Shown: one piece after another, positions 11,901 to 25,032 of the stretch | Layout: each line of letters opens with the position of its first letter | Position numbering within the stretch: the stretch's first letter is position 1 | NCBI GenBank assembly: GCA_022453515.1 | Contig: JAJNNY010000012.1 | Coordinates: 310,001-374,000, forward strand | DNA length: 64,000 bases | Reading direction: 5' to 3' | Source: Astrocystis sublimbata | Lineage: Eukaryota; Ascomycota; Sordariomycetes; Xylariales; Xylariaceae | Position numbers and translations under genes: made by a program | Notes under the pieces: model-generated | The model's input: the letters and a program-made list of their open reading frames with translations, nothing else | Told to the model about the DNA's origin: nothing | Database searches by the model: none

Positions 11901-14900
11901 TTCTATCCCAGTACACCGCTAATCAACATTTGAAGACGAGCTTGATCAATAATGGTGGGATTGAGCGGCTTCTAGACCTCTATACGTCCCCAAGCTTGCA
12001 GCTTCCTTCTCGGTCGGCTTTTGTCTCTCGAGGCCTTCAAACGGTGTTGTCATCTTTGATCGAATCTTCGCCGATAATTGGTCTCCCCTCGTTGCTCAGG
12101 CGCATGGCGATTGCAATCGAGGTGCTAGGTGTTGTTGTGAAATCCGATCATACTGCTTCGGCTTCATACTTCAAACCCTTCATTACACAGAATACATTTT
12201 CATCTAAAGTCACGCCTGGTTACCTAGTAGATCATCTCAGAAGTGGTACTTCAATTGCCAAAGCTTTATTCAATCTCCAATCATTGATGAAGGTTCTGCA
12301 GTACTCTTTCCCTATCTCATCAAGGTCGTCAACTGTCTCGCTCCATGCGATCAATGTATTCGACTACCATAGCCGGATCATTACATCGCTGGGACCCCTC
12401 ATCCGCGCCATAGTTCTCGAAGATATGGCCATGAATGCCATCCTTCGACGACGATCAAAGCTCACGCGGCTTAAGAATGACACCGAATCTAGCTCTGAAT
12501 TTGAGGAGCCTCATTTTTCTGATGGGACCTCCTCTGCTTCAGTTTGGAGTTGGGCAACCAATGAGAAGTTCGTTGACCCAGAGCCCGGCTCGGAGCCTCC
12601 TGGGAATGGTCTATCGGATACACAGAACCGGAACCTCCTGACCATCAAGGGCCTGTGTACCAAACTGCTGCCGACAGCCATCCCACTTTTGCAGACCTAC
12701 GGAAAAACACTACTGCAGAGGCGTGAGCGTGACATATACATCAGATCCCATCACGTTCAGCTAGCCGAAGATATCGGTCTCGCTATCCTTGGGTGCTTGC
12801 GAACCCCGAATCTTGAAAATACCAATCACAATTCTCAGTACATGTATATCATGATTCGTGCTGCTCACGACCTGTTGGTAAACTCTGGCGAAGGTAATCA
12901 ACAGCATCCCCCTTTTCACATACCGTGTTGCTAACCATTCTAGGCCGTTCCGAAAGGGGGCATTATGCTGTGCCTGTGCTATTAGCCTTCAAAAAACACG
13001 GTGGGTTGAAGCTACTTAATTCGAAGTTGATTGAGTTCAAGAACGAAATTTGCCAGGACGAAAAGAACGAAGACGAGATTGTCCGATCGAGACTTGCTAC
13101 GATTTGTCTCTTGAAAATCTTGGACATATATGCCGTTCTCGCCAATGGAAAACTCGTACTTGACGCGGTCAATGGTGTCAATGTCGTTCTGCAGAGAGCT
13201 GCAATTAGTGGGAGAGGTGAGTTAACAGTGGCAGCGAATCTCATCGTTGAGCTTAGGACCGCAATGTTACCTGCCATCCATGAGCTATGGGAGTCGAATC
13301 TTATCGAGAAAGGACCTGTGTCGGCTATCGCTAAGACTGTCGACATTTTGAAGATGATATCTTCAGCAGAGGCGGAGGAGCAAGCATACAAGCGCTCAGC
13401 CAAGGTTCGTTGATGCAACTGCATGCACAAGACCCATGAAGCATAGAAGTACTGAGCTGACCTCCCTTAGAATTTACCACCTTCATACCTTGAACCAAAC
13501 AATTCGAGGTTCCCCTGGTCGACGCATACGCAGGAGGTGAAACAGCTTACCGAAAAATCTTTCCCTGAAGGCCTTGCGCGAGAGGCGATTTACCGCAGTT
13601 TTGGGAACCGTCAGATGGCTTTAGAATACTGCAGCTCACAGCTACTGGGCACTGCAGGCACACGCAATGATATACCCGAAAACGATGCACCGACTGACGC
13701 GGAACTTGGAGCTTCGGCAGAACGTAATGTCTCGGCTGATGACGAAGCGATGGTTCTGGATCTGCCTGCGAGTCTCCCATCGGGTATTCCATCGGGCATT
13801 CTAGACGAGGAGCTCATCGGTGAACTTCGTGACGAACTCGGAGATAATGGTCCATTGTACGATATCAGAGGTGCTCCATTGTCCAGTAGTAACGACCCAG
13901 ATGCCCCAGATGCATCCGCAATGCATCGAGACCCATCCGAGCTTGAATCCGTCCCGACAAGTCTAGCGCAGGGCTCTACAACGAAAGCAGTGCCTAGAAG
14001 CGAGACGCAGCCATCACCTGTGGCAAAAGAGGATCTAGACGAGGAACGAGCCAAGCTTCGCTCCAGCTTGATCGACAGATGTCTGGACATCATAGGAGCT
14101 CATCCAGACATCACACATGAAGTATCTGAACTAGTCGCGTCAGTCCTAGCTAGATCCGGGGACGAACCGTCTATCAGCCAAGAAATCGGCGAGACGCTTG
14201 TTAACGCACTCATGTCGTTTGCTATGGATGACGACCTCAAAGCCAATGGGAAATGCATTGCCGCCTATGCTCATCTTTTGTCATTGCTCCTCCACAAAGA
14301 TGAATTCCTCAAGTCCACAGTAGGAATCTTGAAGGAGAATGTCAGCGAATTTCTCAAGTTCCTCCATGTTCCAGGATCCTCCACTACGGATGAGCTATAT
14401 CCTTGGATTCCATACGTTCTTCTCGTATTTGAGATACTACTCAGCGATGATGAACAGCCTGGAGACATACATTGGAAAGTCCCCGAGCTGGAAAACGACT
14501 CCATTCGACCTCTAAAGTGGGTTCCCAAAGACCAGAATGTCAAAGACGCCGATCGCCGAATCCTCTTAGACTCCATTCTCGACTTACTTCCGCGTATTGG
14601 TAAAGAAGAGTCGCTCGCAATCTCGGTCCTCAGAATTTTGGTCATACTGACGAGAGATCGTGCTGTCGCTCGACAGGTTGGTGATAAGAAGAATCTGCAG
14701 CGCCTGTTCGTTACTGCGAAGCAACTCTCTGGAGCCGGAGCTGTCCGTCTTACGGAGACGCGCATCACCTCGCATGTGCTAACCATCCTTCGCCATGTAA
14801 TAGAGGACGAAGAAGTTATAAAACAGATCATGCGAAGTGAGATCCATTCCCATCTTGATGGAGGACGAAATAATCGGCCCTTGGACCCTACAGGATTCCT

Positions 14901-17900
14901 CAAGCACTTCTCAAGTCTTGCTCTTCGTGATCCAAGATTATTCGTCGATGTTTGCAACGAAAGCTTGAAGTTGAACCGGTGGGGCCCTCGCGATAACAAT
15001 AATTCACCGCGACCTCAAGTTGTACTCCTCAGAGAGCCCCAAGTAGAAGCAGCCAAGGATGAGGTGGCGCCGACGGTCCGAGCCACAGAAGATCTATCAA
15101 TTCAAGACATCAAACCCTCCACAGAAGGCGAAGACAAACATATGGAGGACATTTCCAAGGCAACTGTACCGGATCTGAAGCGTCCTGTTGTCGAGACCCC
15201 TGACGGTGTCATACACTTCCTTCTGTGTGAATTGTTGAACTACAAAGAAGTGGATGATAAGGATGCAATCCAGCTTGGCAAGGAGACTGCACAGCTTGGT
15301 GAACCGAGCTCTGCTTCCACCAAACCGAACGAAAGTGATAATCGCGGTGCTGACAGCAAGGAAAAGAAGGGGAAGCCAATCTTCAAGGCTGAGGAGCATC
15401 CCATCTTTATCTACCGTTGCTTTCTCCTCCACTGCCTTACCGAGCTCCTTCAGAGCTATAATCGCACTAAGATTGAGTTCATCAACTTCAAGAGGAATGC
15501 ACCACTCTTCGCCAATACACCGGTTAAGCCTCGGTCTAGTGTTCTAAACTACCTGCTGACGGACCTGCTCCATCCAGGCAATCTAGATAGCGCGGCGGAC
15601 ACCATATCGTGGAAGAAAAAGGATGCTACGACAACTCAAACTCAGTTTCTCCTGGTAGCTCTCGTTGGTAGGACTGGTGAGAAGCCTATTGATCGGAGTC
15701 GGGATAAGTACGACTACGAGGATGACTCTGACCTTTTATTTGTACGGAAATTTGTCTTGGACACCATCTTGAAGTCGTATAAAGATGCGACGACATCCAA
15801 TGACCCCTTCGACGTCAGGTATGCTAGGATGCTCGGCCTCGCAGAGGTCATGAATCAGATGATGGGTGATAGAGACAAAGACCCCAACACTTCACGAGGT
15901 GTATCTGAAACGCTTGAGCGGTCTCAGGCACAGCTGCGGCGCCTGATGTACGAAAAAGGATACCTTGCTGCTTTGACTGCATCTATCGCTGATATCGACC
16001 TCGCCTTCCCGCCTGTGAAAAAGACTATCAAGCACATTCTCCGCGCATTCCGGTCATTGACAAGTAGTGCTATCAGTCTAAGCCATTCCAATATCATTTC
16101 CTCGATTCCCACAAACGATAACGCCGATGACGAACTCATCTCTACGAGCTCACTCTCGGACATCGAAGACGATAGGGAAGAAACACCAGATTTGTACCGC
16201 AATTCGGCTCTTGGTATGCACGAACCCGGGAGAGATATGGATGATGACTATTCTGAAGACTCAGAAGATGGTAAGTTGGTTTCCTGAAGGTTTGGATACG
16301 GGCAATGCTAACCGGCCCAGATGATGACGAGGAAATGTACGATGACGAGTACGATGACGAGATGGCGTACGAGTCGGAGGACCGCGAAGAGGATGTCAGT
16401 GACAGAGAGGACGAGGATCTCGAAGGCATGGGTCCGATTGAAGGACTGTCTGGCGAACCTGGTCTCATCGAAGTGACAATGGAAGACGATGATGTTGATG
16501 AGATGGACGAAGATGATGATGATGAAGACGATAGCGACGACGACGAAGATTCTGACGACATGGATGACGTGGAGGACCGCATCCAAATTGTTGACGATGA
16601 AGGAAACCCTCTTGACGACGACGGAGCCTCAGACTGGGAAAGTGAGCCGGACGATGCTGCCGACGAAGCAGATGAGATTGACTACGAAGGTGAAGTTCAA
16701 GCTTTGCAAGAAGCCGACATGCACGATTTAGACGACGTGGATGGGCTGAACAGGTTTGGGAACATAATGCGTGCTATCGGAGATGGGGACTTCGAGCCTA
16801 TCGTGGAAGATCTCAATCACCTCAACGATCATTATTTGGAGGGAGAAGAGGATGATGGTGAGATCCCTTCTACATGTTCGAATTGCTGAGCTGATTTAAA
16901 TCGCAGAAGAAGAGGATGACGATGACCTCGATGACGAGTACGCATATGAAGATGAGTTTCCAAGTAAGTTGGTTCGCATAAACCACTTTTCAGATGCCTT
17001 ACTGACATATTTAGATGATGCACCACCTCGGGACATTATGGCTCCAAGTCTAGGTTGGGATACGCTTGTGGTGGATCATCATGGTGGAATGTTTGGCGGA
17101 CGCCGTCGCCATCCACCCATTCATCAACCAGTGTCCTTCCCATTCGTGATGGGCCAGCGTGATCTAACCAATCTTACTGGTGAGTCAATCATTATATATG
17201 TTGAGCTTTCAATCGCTGTGGCTGCCCAGTGTTCACACGATCCTATCATCATCATCCTGTTTCTCTAAAATGAAAAGACGTTTACTGACCTAACATCAGT
17301 CGCAGATCCACGCATCCGCGGTGGGCACCCTCGCGACGGTCGGATGCCTAACATCGAAGACGGCACCAATCCCCTGTTACGCAGAGCCAACGACAGCAAC
17401 CGGGATGGACCACCACGACCTATGAATTTTCCAAGTGGCGGCAGCCTTATCAGGTTAGGAGGGCTACCAGGTAATCTATTCACGGTCGGTGGACATGAGA
17501 ATCCCGTCTCATTCATCAATGATTTGGTCGCATCGCTCCCAGTTCAATTGGGTCGTCATGGTCATGCACTTCACTTCTCAATTGGGAGCGGACCGCGAGG
17601 ACACATTTCCGATTTCCCTTTCCCCTTCAGCATGCCTTCACGCGAAACCAGATCCGATAGCCGCCGTGACCCATATCAGGAGCCTGCTCAATCTACAGCG
17701 TTCAGCGCTGAGTCAACAATGGCCCGTTGGGCCGAAGAGATGAAGATGATATTTGGCCCAATTCATTCTGAACAGGCAACGAAATTGCTTCCTGCAATTC
17801 TATACCACCTTGTCCCCCCCGCTATTGTGGAGGAAAAGAAAGTGCAGGCAGAGCGACAACGTAGCGATGACGCGAACCGGAAGAGGCGTGAGGAGGAGGA

Positions 17901-20900
17901 GCGGAAAGCCAGAGAACTCAAAGAGGCCGCCGAAAAAGCAGCTCGCGAACAGCAGGAAGAACAAGAACGCGAGCGGGCTGCAGAGGCTGCAGCAGCTGCC
18001 GCCGCCGCCGCCGCCGCCGCTGCTGAAGCTCAGCCAAGCTCTGTTAATGAGGGCGTCACTGATGGTCACATTGAAGCAGATGCTATGGAAGGCGTTGAAC
18101 CATCAGGTGAAAGCGCTGGTAATCCACGAGAAGATCCTGACGCCACTGACCGAGCACGTTCATTCACGACGATTAGGGGAGAACAAGTGGACATTACGGA
18201 GCTTGGCATTGATGCTGATTATCTGGAAGCCCTCCCGGAAGAGTTTCGAGAAGAAGTCATAGCTCAAACAGTGAGCTCCCGCAGAGCCGAAGCGCGTGAG
18301 GCACCGAGAGGTGTTGGTGAACAAACGGGAGAAATATTTCAGGAATTCTTGGACGCACTTCCGGAGGACATCCGTGATGAGATTGTGAGACAAGAGAGTG
18401 CAGAACGACGACGACGAGATCGAGAGGAAGCTAGGCGCCAAGCGTCCGCAGCTGGTCAAGCACCCGAAGCACAAGACATGGACCCTGCGAGCATCTTGAT
18501 GACATTCCCTCCTGCTCTCCGAGATCAAGTATTGATGGAACAGGGTCCTGAAATTCTAGATGCCTTGCCTCCTGATTTGGCGGCCCAGGCGAGGCGTGCA
18601 ATTCGCACTGCACATCCCATCGCTGAGGAAAGAGCACCTTCCGGCACCAACCGCGGGCGTGATGCTGCTCAGACAAGCGGGCAAACGGACGAGAATATTA
18701 AGCCCCAGCGAAGAGCAGTCGTTCAGATGTTGGACAAAGCAGGAGTGGCTACTATTCTTCGTCTCATGTTCATCAACATGAAAGGAGGCTCCATTGAGAA
18801 TTCGCTCAAGAACGTCTTCAAGGATGTTTGCGAGAATCGTCAAAACCGCTTGGAAATCATCAGTACCGTGCTTCAGATCCTACAGGAAGGCTCTACAGAT
18901 GTAGATGCAGTTGAGCGAAGTTTTCTGCAGCTTTCCATCAAAGCCAAGCAGCCTAAAGATAAAGAAGCGAAGGCTCAGACACCCCAGGGCCTCAAACGCA
19001 CATTCACCAATATCAACGGGCACAATTCACCCCAGACGATTTCGGACACTTCGCCATTTCTCATTGTTCAGCAATGCCTTGACTTACTTTGCTACCTCGC
19101 AGACCAAAATGCCCACGTTCCTTCGCTTTTCTTAACCGAGCACGACGCAGTTGCGACCATCCCGAAGCGCAGCCTTAGCAGGAAAGGAAAGGGTAAAGAC
19201 AACAAGGCATTGAAATATGCCATCAACTCACTGTTGTCTCTACTTGACCGTGACCTTGTCATGGAGAGCTCGGCCATCATGGACAGCCTCTCTCAGCTCC
19301 TCAGCCGCGTCACATTCCCCCTCTTGACGCTTGATAGAAAGCAAAGAGAAGCAGCGGAAGCAGTTAAATTGATGGAGGCTGAAATCACAAAGATAGCGAA
19401 CGAATTGAACGCGCCACCTGGCCACGAGACACCTACAGCCAACAGAGCTCAAGAAGCTACTTTGAACAGCGTTGATCAAAGCGCATCGGGAATGCAGTCC
19501 ACGGACCAAGTACCTGCTGAAACGGAAGACGCCGAGTCTTCTGCTCCTCCTGGCGTGGAAACGAAGATGCCAACAGCCCTAGAAAAGAAACAGGCTGCTT
19601 TGAGGAAAAGCAGGCAGCTACACCCACCCTTCATTCCCGACACAAATCTGACTCTCATAATCAACATATTTGTTGCTCGAGAATGCAGTTCCAAAACGTT
19701 CAAGGAGACCCTGTCCACGATCAAGAACCTTTCGGTCATCCCCGGAGCTATGCTAGTATTTGGATATGAGCTTGCTCGTCAGGCTCAAGTGCTCAGCGAG
19801 AGAATCGTCGTCCACCTAGATGAACTTTTGCCATATATCCTCAATGCTGATACTGGCACAGAAATTCAAGGTGTTGCACTTTCAAAATTCTCACCAGGTG
19901 CCTCCGATCAGAACAAGTTACTCCGTGTACTAACGGCTCTTGACCATTTATTTGCGCAAAAGAAACCTGACGCAGTTGGGGCATCAAGCGCTGAGGAAAC
20001 TCGAAAACAAGACTTGCTGAGTACACTGTATCGCAACCCTACATTCAACGCCCTATGGGAAAAGCTTAGCGCTTGTCTTAGTGCAATTCGCCAAAGGGAC
20101 AGTCTGTTGAACGTGGCTACCATTCTTTTGCCTCTCATCGAAGCATTGATGGTGGTTTGCAAGGATAGCGCCCAGGCTGAGGCTGCCCTGACGGCAAGTC
20201 AAACGTCAAAGGACATGGTATTGTCAAGTCCGCAACCCGAGTCTCGCATGGCGGGATTGTTCTTCACATTCACAGAAGACCACAGGCGAATTCTCAATGA
20301 GCTCGTGCGCAACAACCCTTCGCTAATGAAAGGTACCTTTTCACACTTGGTTAAGAACCCAAAGGTCCTTGAATTCGACAACAAGCGGAACTGGTTCAAT
20401 CGTAGTGTGCATAACAAACAACAAGCGAACCACAGACCATTCCCATCTCTTCAGCTGCAAGTCCGTCGCGATTTCGTCTTCCATGATTCGTTCCAGGCTC
20501 TTTACTTCAAGACGGGCGAGGAAATGAAGTTCAGTAAACTCAATATCAGATTCCGCGGTGAAGAGGGAGTTGATGCCGGTGGTGTCACGAGGGAGTGGTT
20601 CCAGGTGCTCGCCAGGCAAATGTTCGATGCCAACTATGCATTATTTGTACCAGTCTCTAGTGACAGGACGACCTTCCACCCGAACAAGTTGAGCGGTATC
20701 AATGGCGAGCATCTGTTGTTCTTCAAATTCATTGGCCGCATCATTGGCAAAGCTCTGTACGAAGGGCGCCTGCTCGATTGCTACTTCAGCCGTGCGGTGT
20801 ATAAGCGGATCTTGGGCAAGCCCGTCTCGGTCAAGGATATGGAATCATTTGATCCAGAATACTACAAGTCACTGTCCTGGATGCTGAACAACGACATCAC

Positions 20901-21640
20901 CGATATCATCGTTGAAACGTTTTCGGTAGAGGATGATGAGTTTGGTGTCACCAAGGTCTCGGATCTGTGCGAAAACGGCCGTAACATTCCGGTGACGGAA
21001 GATAACAAACACGACTATGTTCGTCTGGTGGTTGAGCATAAACTCTTGTCTTCCGTCAAGGACCAGATGGAGCATTTCCTGAAAGGTGAGCCACATAGAT
21101 GTCTCGTCGGAACAAGTTCGAACATGGCTAACACGTTTATAGGCTTCCATGATATCATTCCCGCCGAGCTCATCTCCATCTTCAATGAGCAGGAGTTGGA
21201 GCTGCTTATATCCGGGTTGCCAGATGTCGATATCGATGACTGGAAGAGTAACACTGAGTACCATAACTACACCCCGTCGTCCCCCCAAATCCAGTGGTTC
21301 TGGCGAGCGTTGCGATCGTTTGACAAGGAAGAAGTCGCCAAGCTTCTACAGTTCGTGACAGGAACGAGCAAAGTTCCGCTCAATGGATTCAAAGAGCTCG
21401 AGGGCATGAATGGAATCAACAAATTCAATATCCATCGGGATTATGGGAGCAAGGATCGTCTCCCAAGTTCACATACGTGCTTCAATCGTAAGTGGCCCCC
21501 TATCTATCCCCCGTTCAGAATTGGGCCAATGACTAACGATTTCAGAACTTGATCTTCCCGAGTACGAGAATTATGAGACACTACGCCGCCAGCTTCACAA
21601 GGCCATCACCGCCGGCAGCGATTACTTTGGTTTTGCTTAA
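8922..21640 (+). CDS. tom1: giant HECT-type E3 ubiquitin ligase (Tom1/HUWE1 family)
   Basis: Transfers ubiquitin through a catalytic cysteine. The family acts in protein quality control and degradation of excess histones and ribosomal proteins, and is linked to mRNA export in yeasts. Ten exons join in phase: 8922-8969, 9026-12893, 12944-13404, 13471-16270, 16321-16857, 16907-16963, 17015-17179, 17300-21085, 21143-21487, 21546-21640, giving 4053 aa, the usual size. The N-terminus MGKITKPIQTKHKETQ leads into DUF908/DUF913-type armadillo-like regions. A long Asp/Glu tract lies at about 2390-2600. A poly-Ala run is near 2880. UBM-like motifs follow from about 2950 (EALPEEFREEV, DALPEDIRDEI), and the HECT domain covers about 3690-4053. 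The catalytic Cys is Cys4020 in HTCFNQLDLP, and the C-terminus is DYFGFA. The protein appears intact. Confidence 0.96.
17993..18023 (+). repeat. (GCC)n tract encoding poly-alanine in TOM1
   Basis: Repeated GCN codons, mainly GCC, encode about 13 consecutive alanines between a charged coiled-coil-like stretch (REEEERKARELKEAAEKAA) and the UBM region. Such tracts are prone to length polymorphism. Confidence 0.85.
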
Positions 21641-22744
21641 TTGACGGTGGGGGAGAGACTTATTCAACGAGGGGAGCTAAGGAGAAAGCTTGGCCATTGA
21701 AAGTCTGCCGTGCATGTAATTTCCGTGTAGGCGTACGGGCAAATTCGGGGGGGATGCTGGACTGACAGCATTGTCACAGCGTTGTCCACTGTGTCTTGGG
21801 AGGGTATGGCATTTGGCTGATGGCTGATGGCTTGCGTTGAGCTGAATGGATTGGCCATGCTGGTGGAGTGCAGACCATCAGCTGGTCGGTTCAAGAAGAA
21901 GCGATGGCCGACATGTCCAATACCAGAGATTCCCGCATACCTAGTTAGCTATTGCTTAATAGACATCACATCAAGCATAAGTGACGATTTGGCCTCATTT
22001 TGCCTATAGGTGTGGGGGTATATGGCTTCTTCAAATTACCAGGCACGGGCCAGGGAAGTGTTTATGCGCAGGCCAGATGGGTTGCAACATGACAATTTGT
22101 TGATTTTCTAGGCATATCTTGACCTATCATGATTTCCGAATATTGTGTCGCCAACAGGACCGCATCAGCACTGCATGGAACGGTTATATATTCTCACGAA
22201 ACAGCCCCTCTCAGATGGAGCAACTGATCTCATGTAGTCTCTGTTGTTGGTGCAGCATTCTCGCCCTGCGTTTGGGTGTTACAATACTACTTATATATCT
22301 CTCATTCGCACAGTCTTTGGGTATAGGTACCTTATCGAGTGTTGTATTCCCCGGCTTGCCAGCACGTCCGGTGTTTCCAACGGGCCCGATGCGCCGGAGT
22401 GGAGACTCGGCGAAAGAGAGACCCAGCCCAGCGGACCGATCGGACTGCAGCGGCCCGTCAAAAAGACTTCCAGATACCTAGGTACATAGGTCCTACAGGG
22501 ATGCCGCTACTCTACAAGGAGGTACAGTACATAGAACCGTACTAGGTACTTGTGGGGCATGACGGGATAAAGTAGGGTGACCGGCAAGATGGAATTCCAT
22601 GCGACGCAACTAGAGTCGAGGTAGAGAGAACTCACGCAGCTGCTGTACCCAAGCGCCTACCTGCCCATCTGAGCCCATTACCAACACCACCTGTCGTCGC
22701 CGTTGTCGTCGTCGTCGTCGTCGACGCCGCACATTACAGCAAGG
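21641..22744. other. intergenic region, no gene seen
   Basis: 3' flank of TOM1 and promoter of the mitochondrial uS19 gene. A GTC/CGT trinucleotide tract lies at about 22693-22728, just before the next start. No other structure is supported. Confidence 0.55.
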
Positions 22745-23351
22745 ATGCAGCCGACGCGGTGTCTGCTCAAAGGCCGATCCGTGTGGAAAGGTGAGCACTC
22801 CTCCCCCAGAGCTTTGGCCTACATCCGTGTGTGCTTGTGCTTGATTCCATCCCCTCGGCTGACGTTGAATTCGAATCCCAACAGGCCCCCATATCGTTCC
22901 GTAAGAGAAACCCGAGATAGAACTCTATACCCACCCCACCACCTCGGACACATGCGCATACAGAGCCTCGAAAAAAAAAAGCCAGACGGAACGGAACGCT
23001 AACCCAGACCGCGCCACCAGTCTCCCCATTTACCGACCCCAGCCAGGCGAGAGGGTGAAGCCGATCCGTACGCAGGCGCGCGCCGCCACGATCCTGCCCA
23101 ACTTCGTCGGTCTCAAGTTCCAGGTGTACAACGGCAAAATCTACAACGATGTCGAGATCACCGAGGACATGGTAGGGCACAAACTGGGCGAGTTCTCTCA
23201 GTACGTTTGAGTCTACGTCTACTCCTTTTTCCTTCCGGCGCCTTCTGTGCAGTCGGGCTGTACTGTGATACCGGAGCTGATTTGTTGGCTGTTGTTTCGG
23301 CATTTTAGGACGAGAAAGCCGTTTGTCTGGGCTAGACAGAAGGCAGGTTGA
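22745..23351 (+). CDS. RSM19: mitochondrial small-subunit ribosomal protein uS19m
   Basis: Component of the mitochondrial 37S ribosomal subunit head. Four small exons, 22745-22790, 22885-22900 (16 nt), 23021-23200 and 23309-23351, join to 95 codons (94 aa). Residues run from [20 protein letters not shown] through [20 protein letters not shown]. The diagnostic uS19 core is [30 protein letters not shown] and [13 protein letters not shown]. The third exon uses the AG at 23019-23020 rather than the one at 23006-23007, because only that choice keeps frame. uS19 contacts the head and tRNA region of the subunit; the mitochondrial location is inferred from the sequence type and basic N-terminus. Confidence 0.92.
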
Positions 23352-23964
23352 GTGGTCTGCATCGATTCTTCGCTTCTTTGGTCTTCGGGAATGGGTACAT
23401 ACTCAAGAGGACAGGAGATCAGCGGATTTCGGAAAAGGCAAGGTGACGGTGCTCAAAACAAGTGTACCATTAACACGAGGAGCGATGAGGTGTGCAATCA
23501 CTTTTGCTACCTACTGTACACTACGTGAAAGGTCATCGGTGAATATAACAAATCAACCAACCAACAACGAACGCCATGGGATTTTGATATATATATGTTG
23601 CCCAGAGGGCTCTCCTCGCCCAAAATCAAGGCAAAAATGGACTTGTTTTCTATACATGAAGAAGTTGGTGAGCCGGGCTGACTGACCCTGGCTGACTTTT
23701 GCGGTTGTATGGGTAGGTCAAGCCAGGCTGCTCGTCAGCCATTCTTCGTAAACCCGGATGCGTTGTTATAATTCCTTCCCCGAACGCCATGCGCCTATTC
23801 CGAACCACAAACTGACGACTCTGCAATAATAACCGTAGCATGAACCGCTTCTTTCAACTGAACATCATATAATCCCAAATCCCGAATCCGCAACCCCCAG
23901 AGCGTTGAGGGTGAGCTTCATCAAATGTAACTGCCATGCTGTAGTTGTAGGTGATATGTTCCTT
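23352..23964. other. 3' flanks of convergent genes
   Basis: Short spacer between the convergent uS19m and TAF10 genes. No gene is supported; it should hold both 3' UTRs. Confidence 0.55.
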
Positions 23965-24615
23965 CTAACGGTAGAACTCGCTGCGCTTGACGTTGACGCC
24001 GTACTCGCCCACGGCCATGCCGAGGTCCTCCATGGTGAGGACGGTGCGGTTCTGGCTGCCGCCCTGTCCACCGCCGCCATAGCCAGCTCTCTGTATGCCC
24101 AGCGGTGCTCCACGTCCTTGATCCTTGCCACCGGCCGGTGCCTGGCCTGGCACGGCGATACCGGCAGCGGCGCCCAGGTTGCCCATTGGATTGTTGGCGC
24201 TCGTGTTGGAAGCCCGGATCCGACTGTACTGGTACGCGTCGGCGGCGACGTCGGCGACGAACTTCTGGACGGCGAGGGCGATCAGGCGCGCGAGGCGGGG
24301 GTCCGTGTGCGGTGGGGGGGGCAGGCCGGCTTTGGTCATGTAGTAGTTCGTGACGGCATCTGGGATCTGGCGGGCGGAGTCCATGTTAGATCACACGTGC
24401 ACAACGGCCCAGGAGGCCTGGCCCAGGGAGATGGGGGGAAGGGCGCAGCTTACGATGGGCGCGTAGTCGTCCATCTTCGACAGGAACTCCTTGAGGGATG
24501 TGTCTTTCTTGTTGGCCAGCTTGGCTTCTACTGGGATCGGGCGGCCCTGCTCCTCCTCGGGCTGGGGCGCGCTGCCCGAGGGCACTTGCTCGTTCCCGGT
24601 CGGTGCGCTCGCCAT
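23965..24615 (-). CDS. TAF10: transcription initiation factor TFIID subunit 10
   Basis: TAF10 is a histone-fold subunit shared by TFIID and SAGA in RNA polymerase II initiation. Exon 1 (24615-24454) encodes [18 protein letters not shown] and a helix, [17 protein letters not shown]. Exon 2 (24366-23965) continues [19 protein letters not shown] and [20 protein letters not shown], the histone-fold core, ending in [19 protein letters not shown]. The total is 187 aa. A Gly/Ala/Asn-rich loop interrupts the histone fold before the last helix ([10 protein letters not shown]), as is common in fungal TAF10. The intron is about 87 nt in phase 0. Confidence 0.95.
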
Positions 24616-25032
24616 GGTGATGAGGGTGTGAATGCGAAACCGGGTTGGTGAGGGGCGGTACGCGGTGTCGCTTGCTGGTGCAACGCGGAGAGCGGAGACT
24701 GCGTCGCTATGCAGACGCGCCAAGGGCTGAGATGACGAAAGTAAACGTTCAGTCGTCTCTGTGAGTCGCCTCAATCATTAAGTCGTGGATACTTTTGAGC
24801 TTGTATGGCGATGCCAAGGGAGTGACAGTGGCGGCTTGTACGACGTGAGCGTGGTTGTAGATGGAGAGTTGAAGGTTGAGGCTCAAGGTGTGATGGATAG
24901 TTGGCTGATTAGGTAATGGTTGCAGGGGGGGAACGTGGAGATGGGCTCGATTGGGGTTGGTTGAAGGCTAGGCTAAGCTAAGGATCTTGGGGGTGGCTCG
25001 TGCGTCTGGCTCAATCCTTCCTGCCTAGGTGC
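24616..25032. other. TAF10 promoter region
   Basis: Upstream flank of TAF10 up to the MITE-like element. No gene is seen. The last five bases (25028-25032, GGTGC) are repeated directly after the element. Confidence 0.5.

Noticed and set aside
14271..14999. 242-aa minus-strand frame
   Set aside because: It lies wholly inside a conserved TOM1 exon and shows no domain; a shadow frame.
16142..16586. Ser-rich 146-aa and Ile/Val-rich 92-aa minus-strand frames
   Set aside because: They are antisense reads of the GAT/GAC-rich acidic tract of TOM1, so low complexity alone explains them.
18001..18023. GCC run considered as a sequencing artefact or frameshift
   Set aside because: The TOM1 frame continues cleanly on both sides and poly-Ala near charged coils is plausible.
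23905..24651. 248-aa plus-strand frame
   Set aside because: It is antisense to both TAF10 exons and reads through the TAF10 intron, with composition mirroring TAF10.
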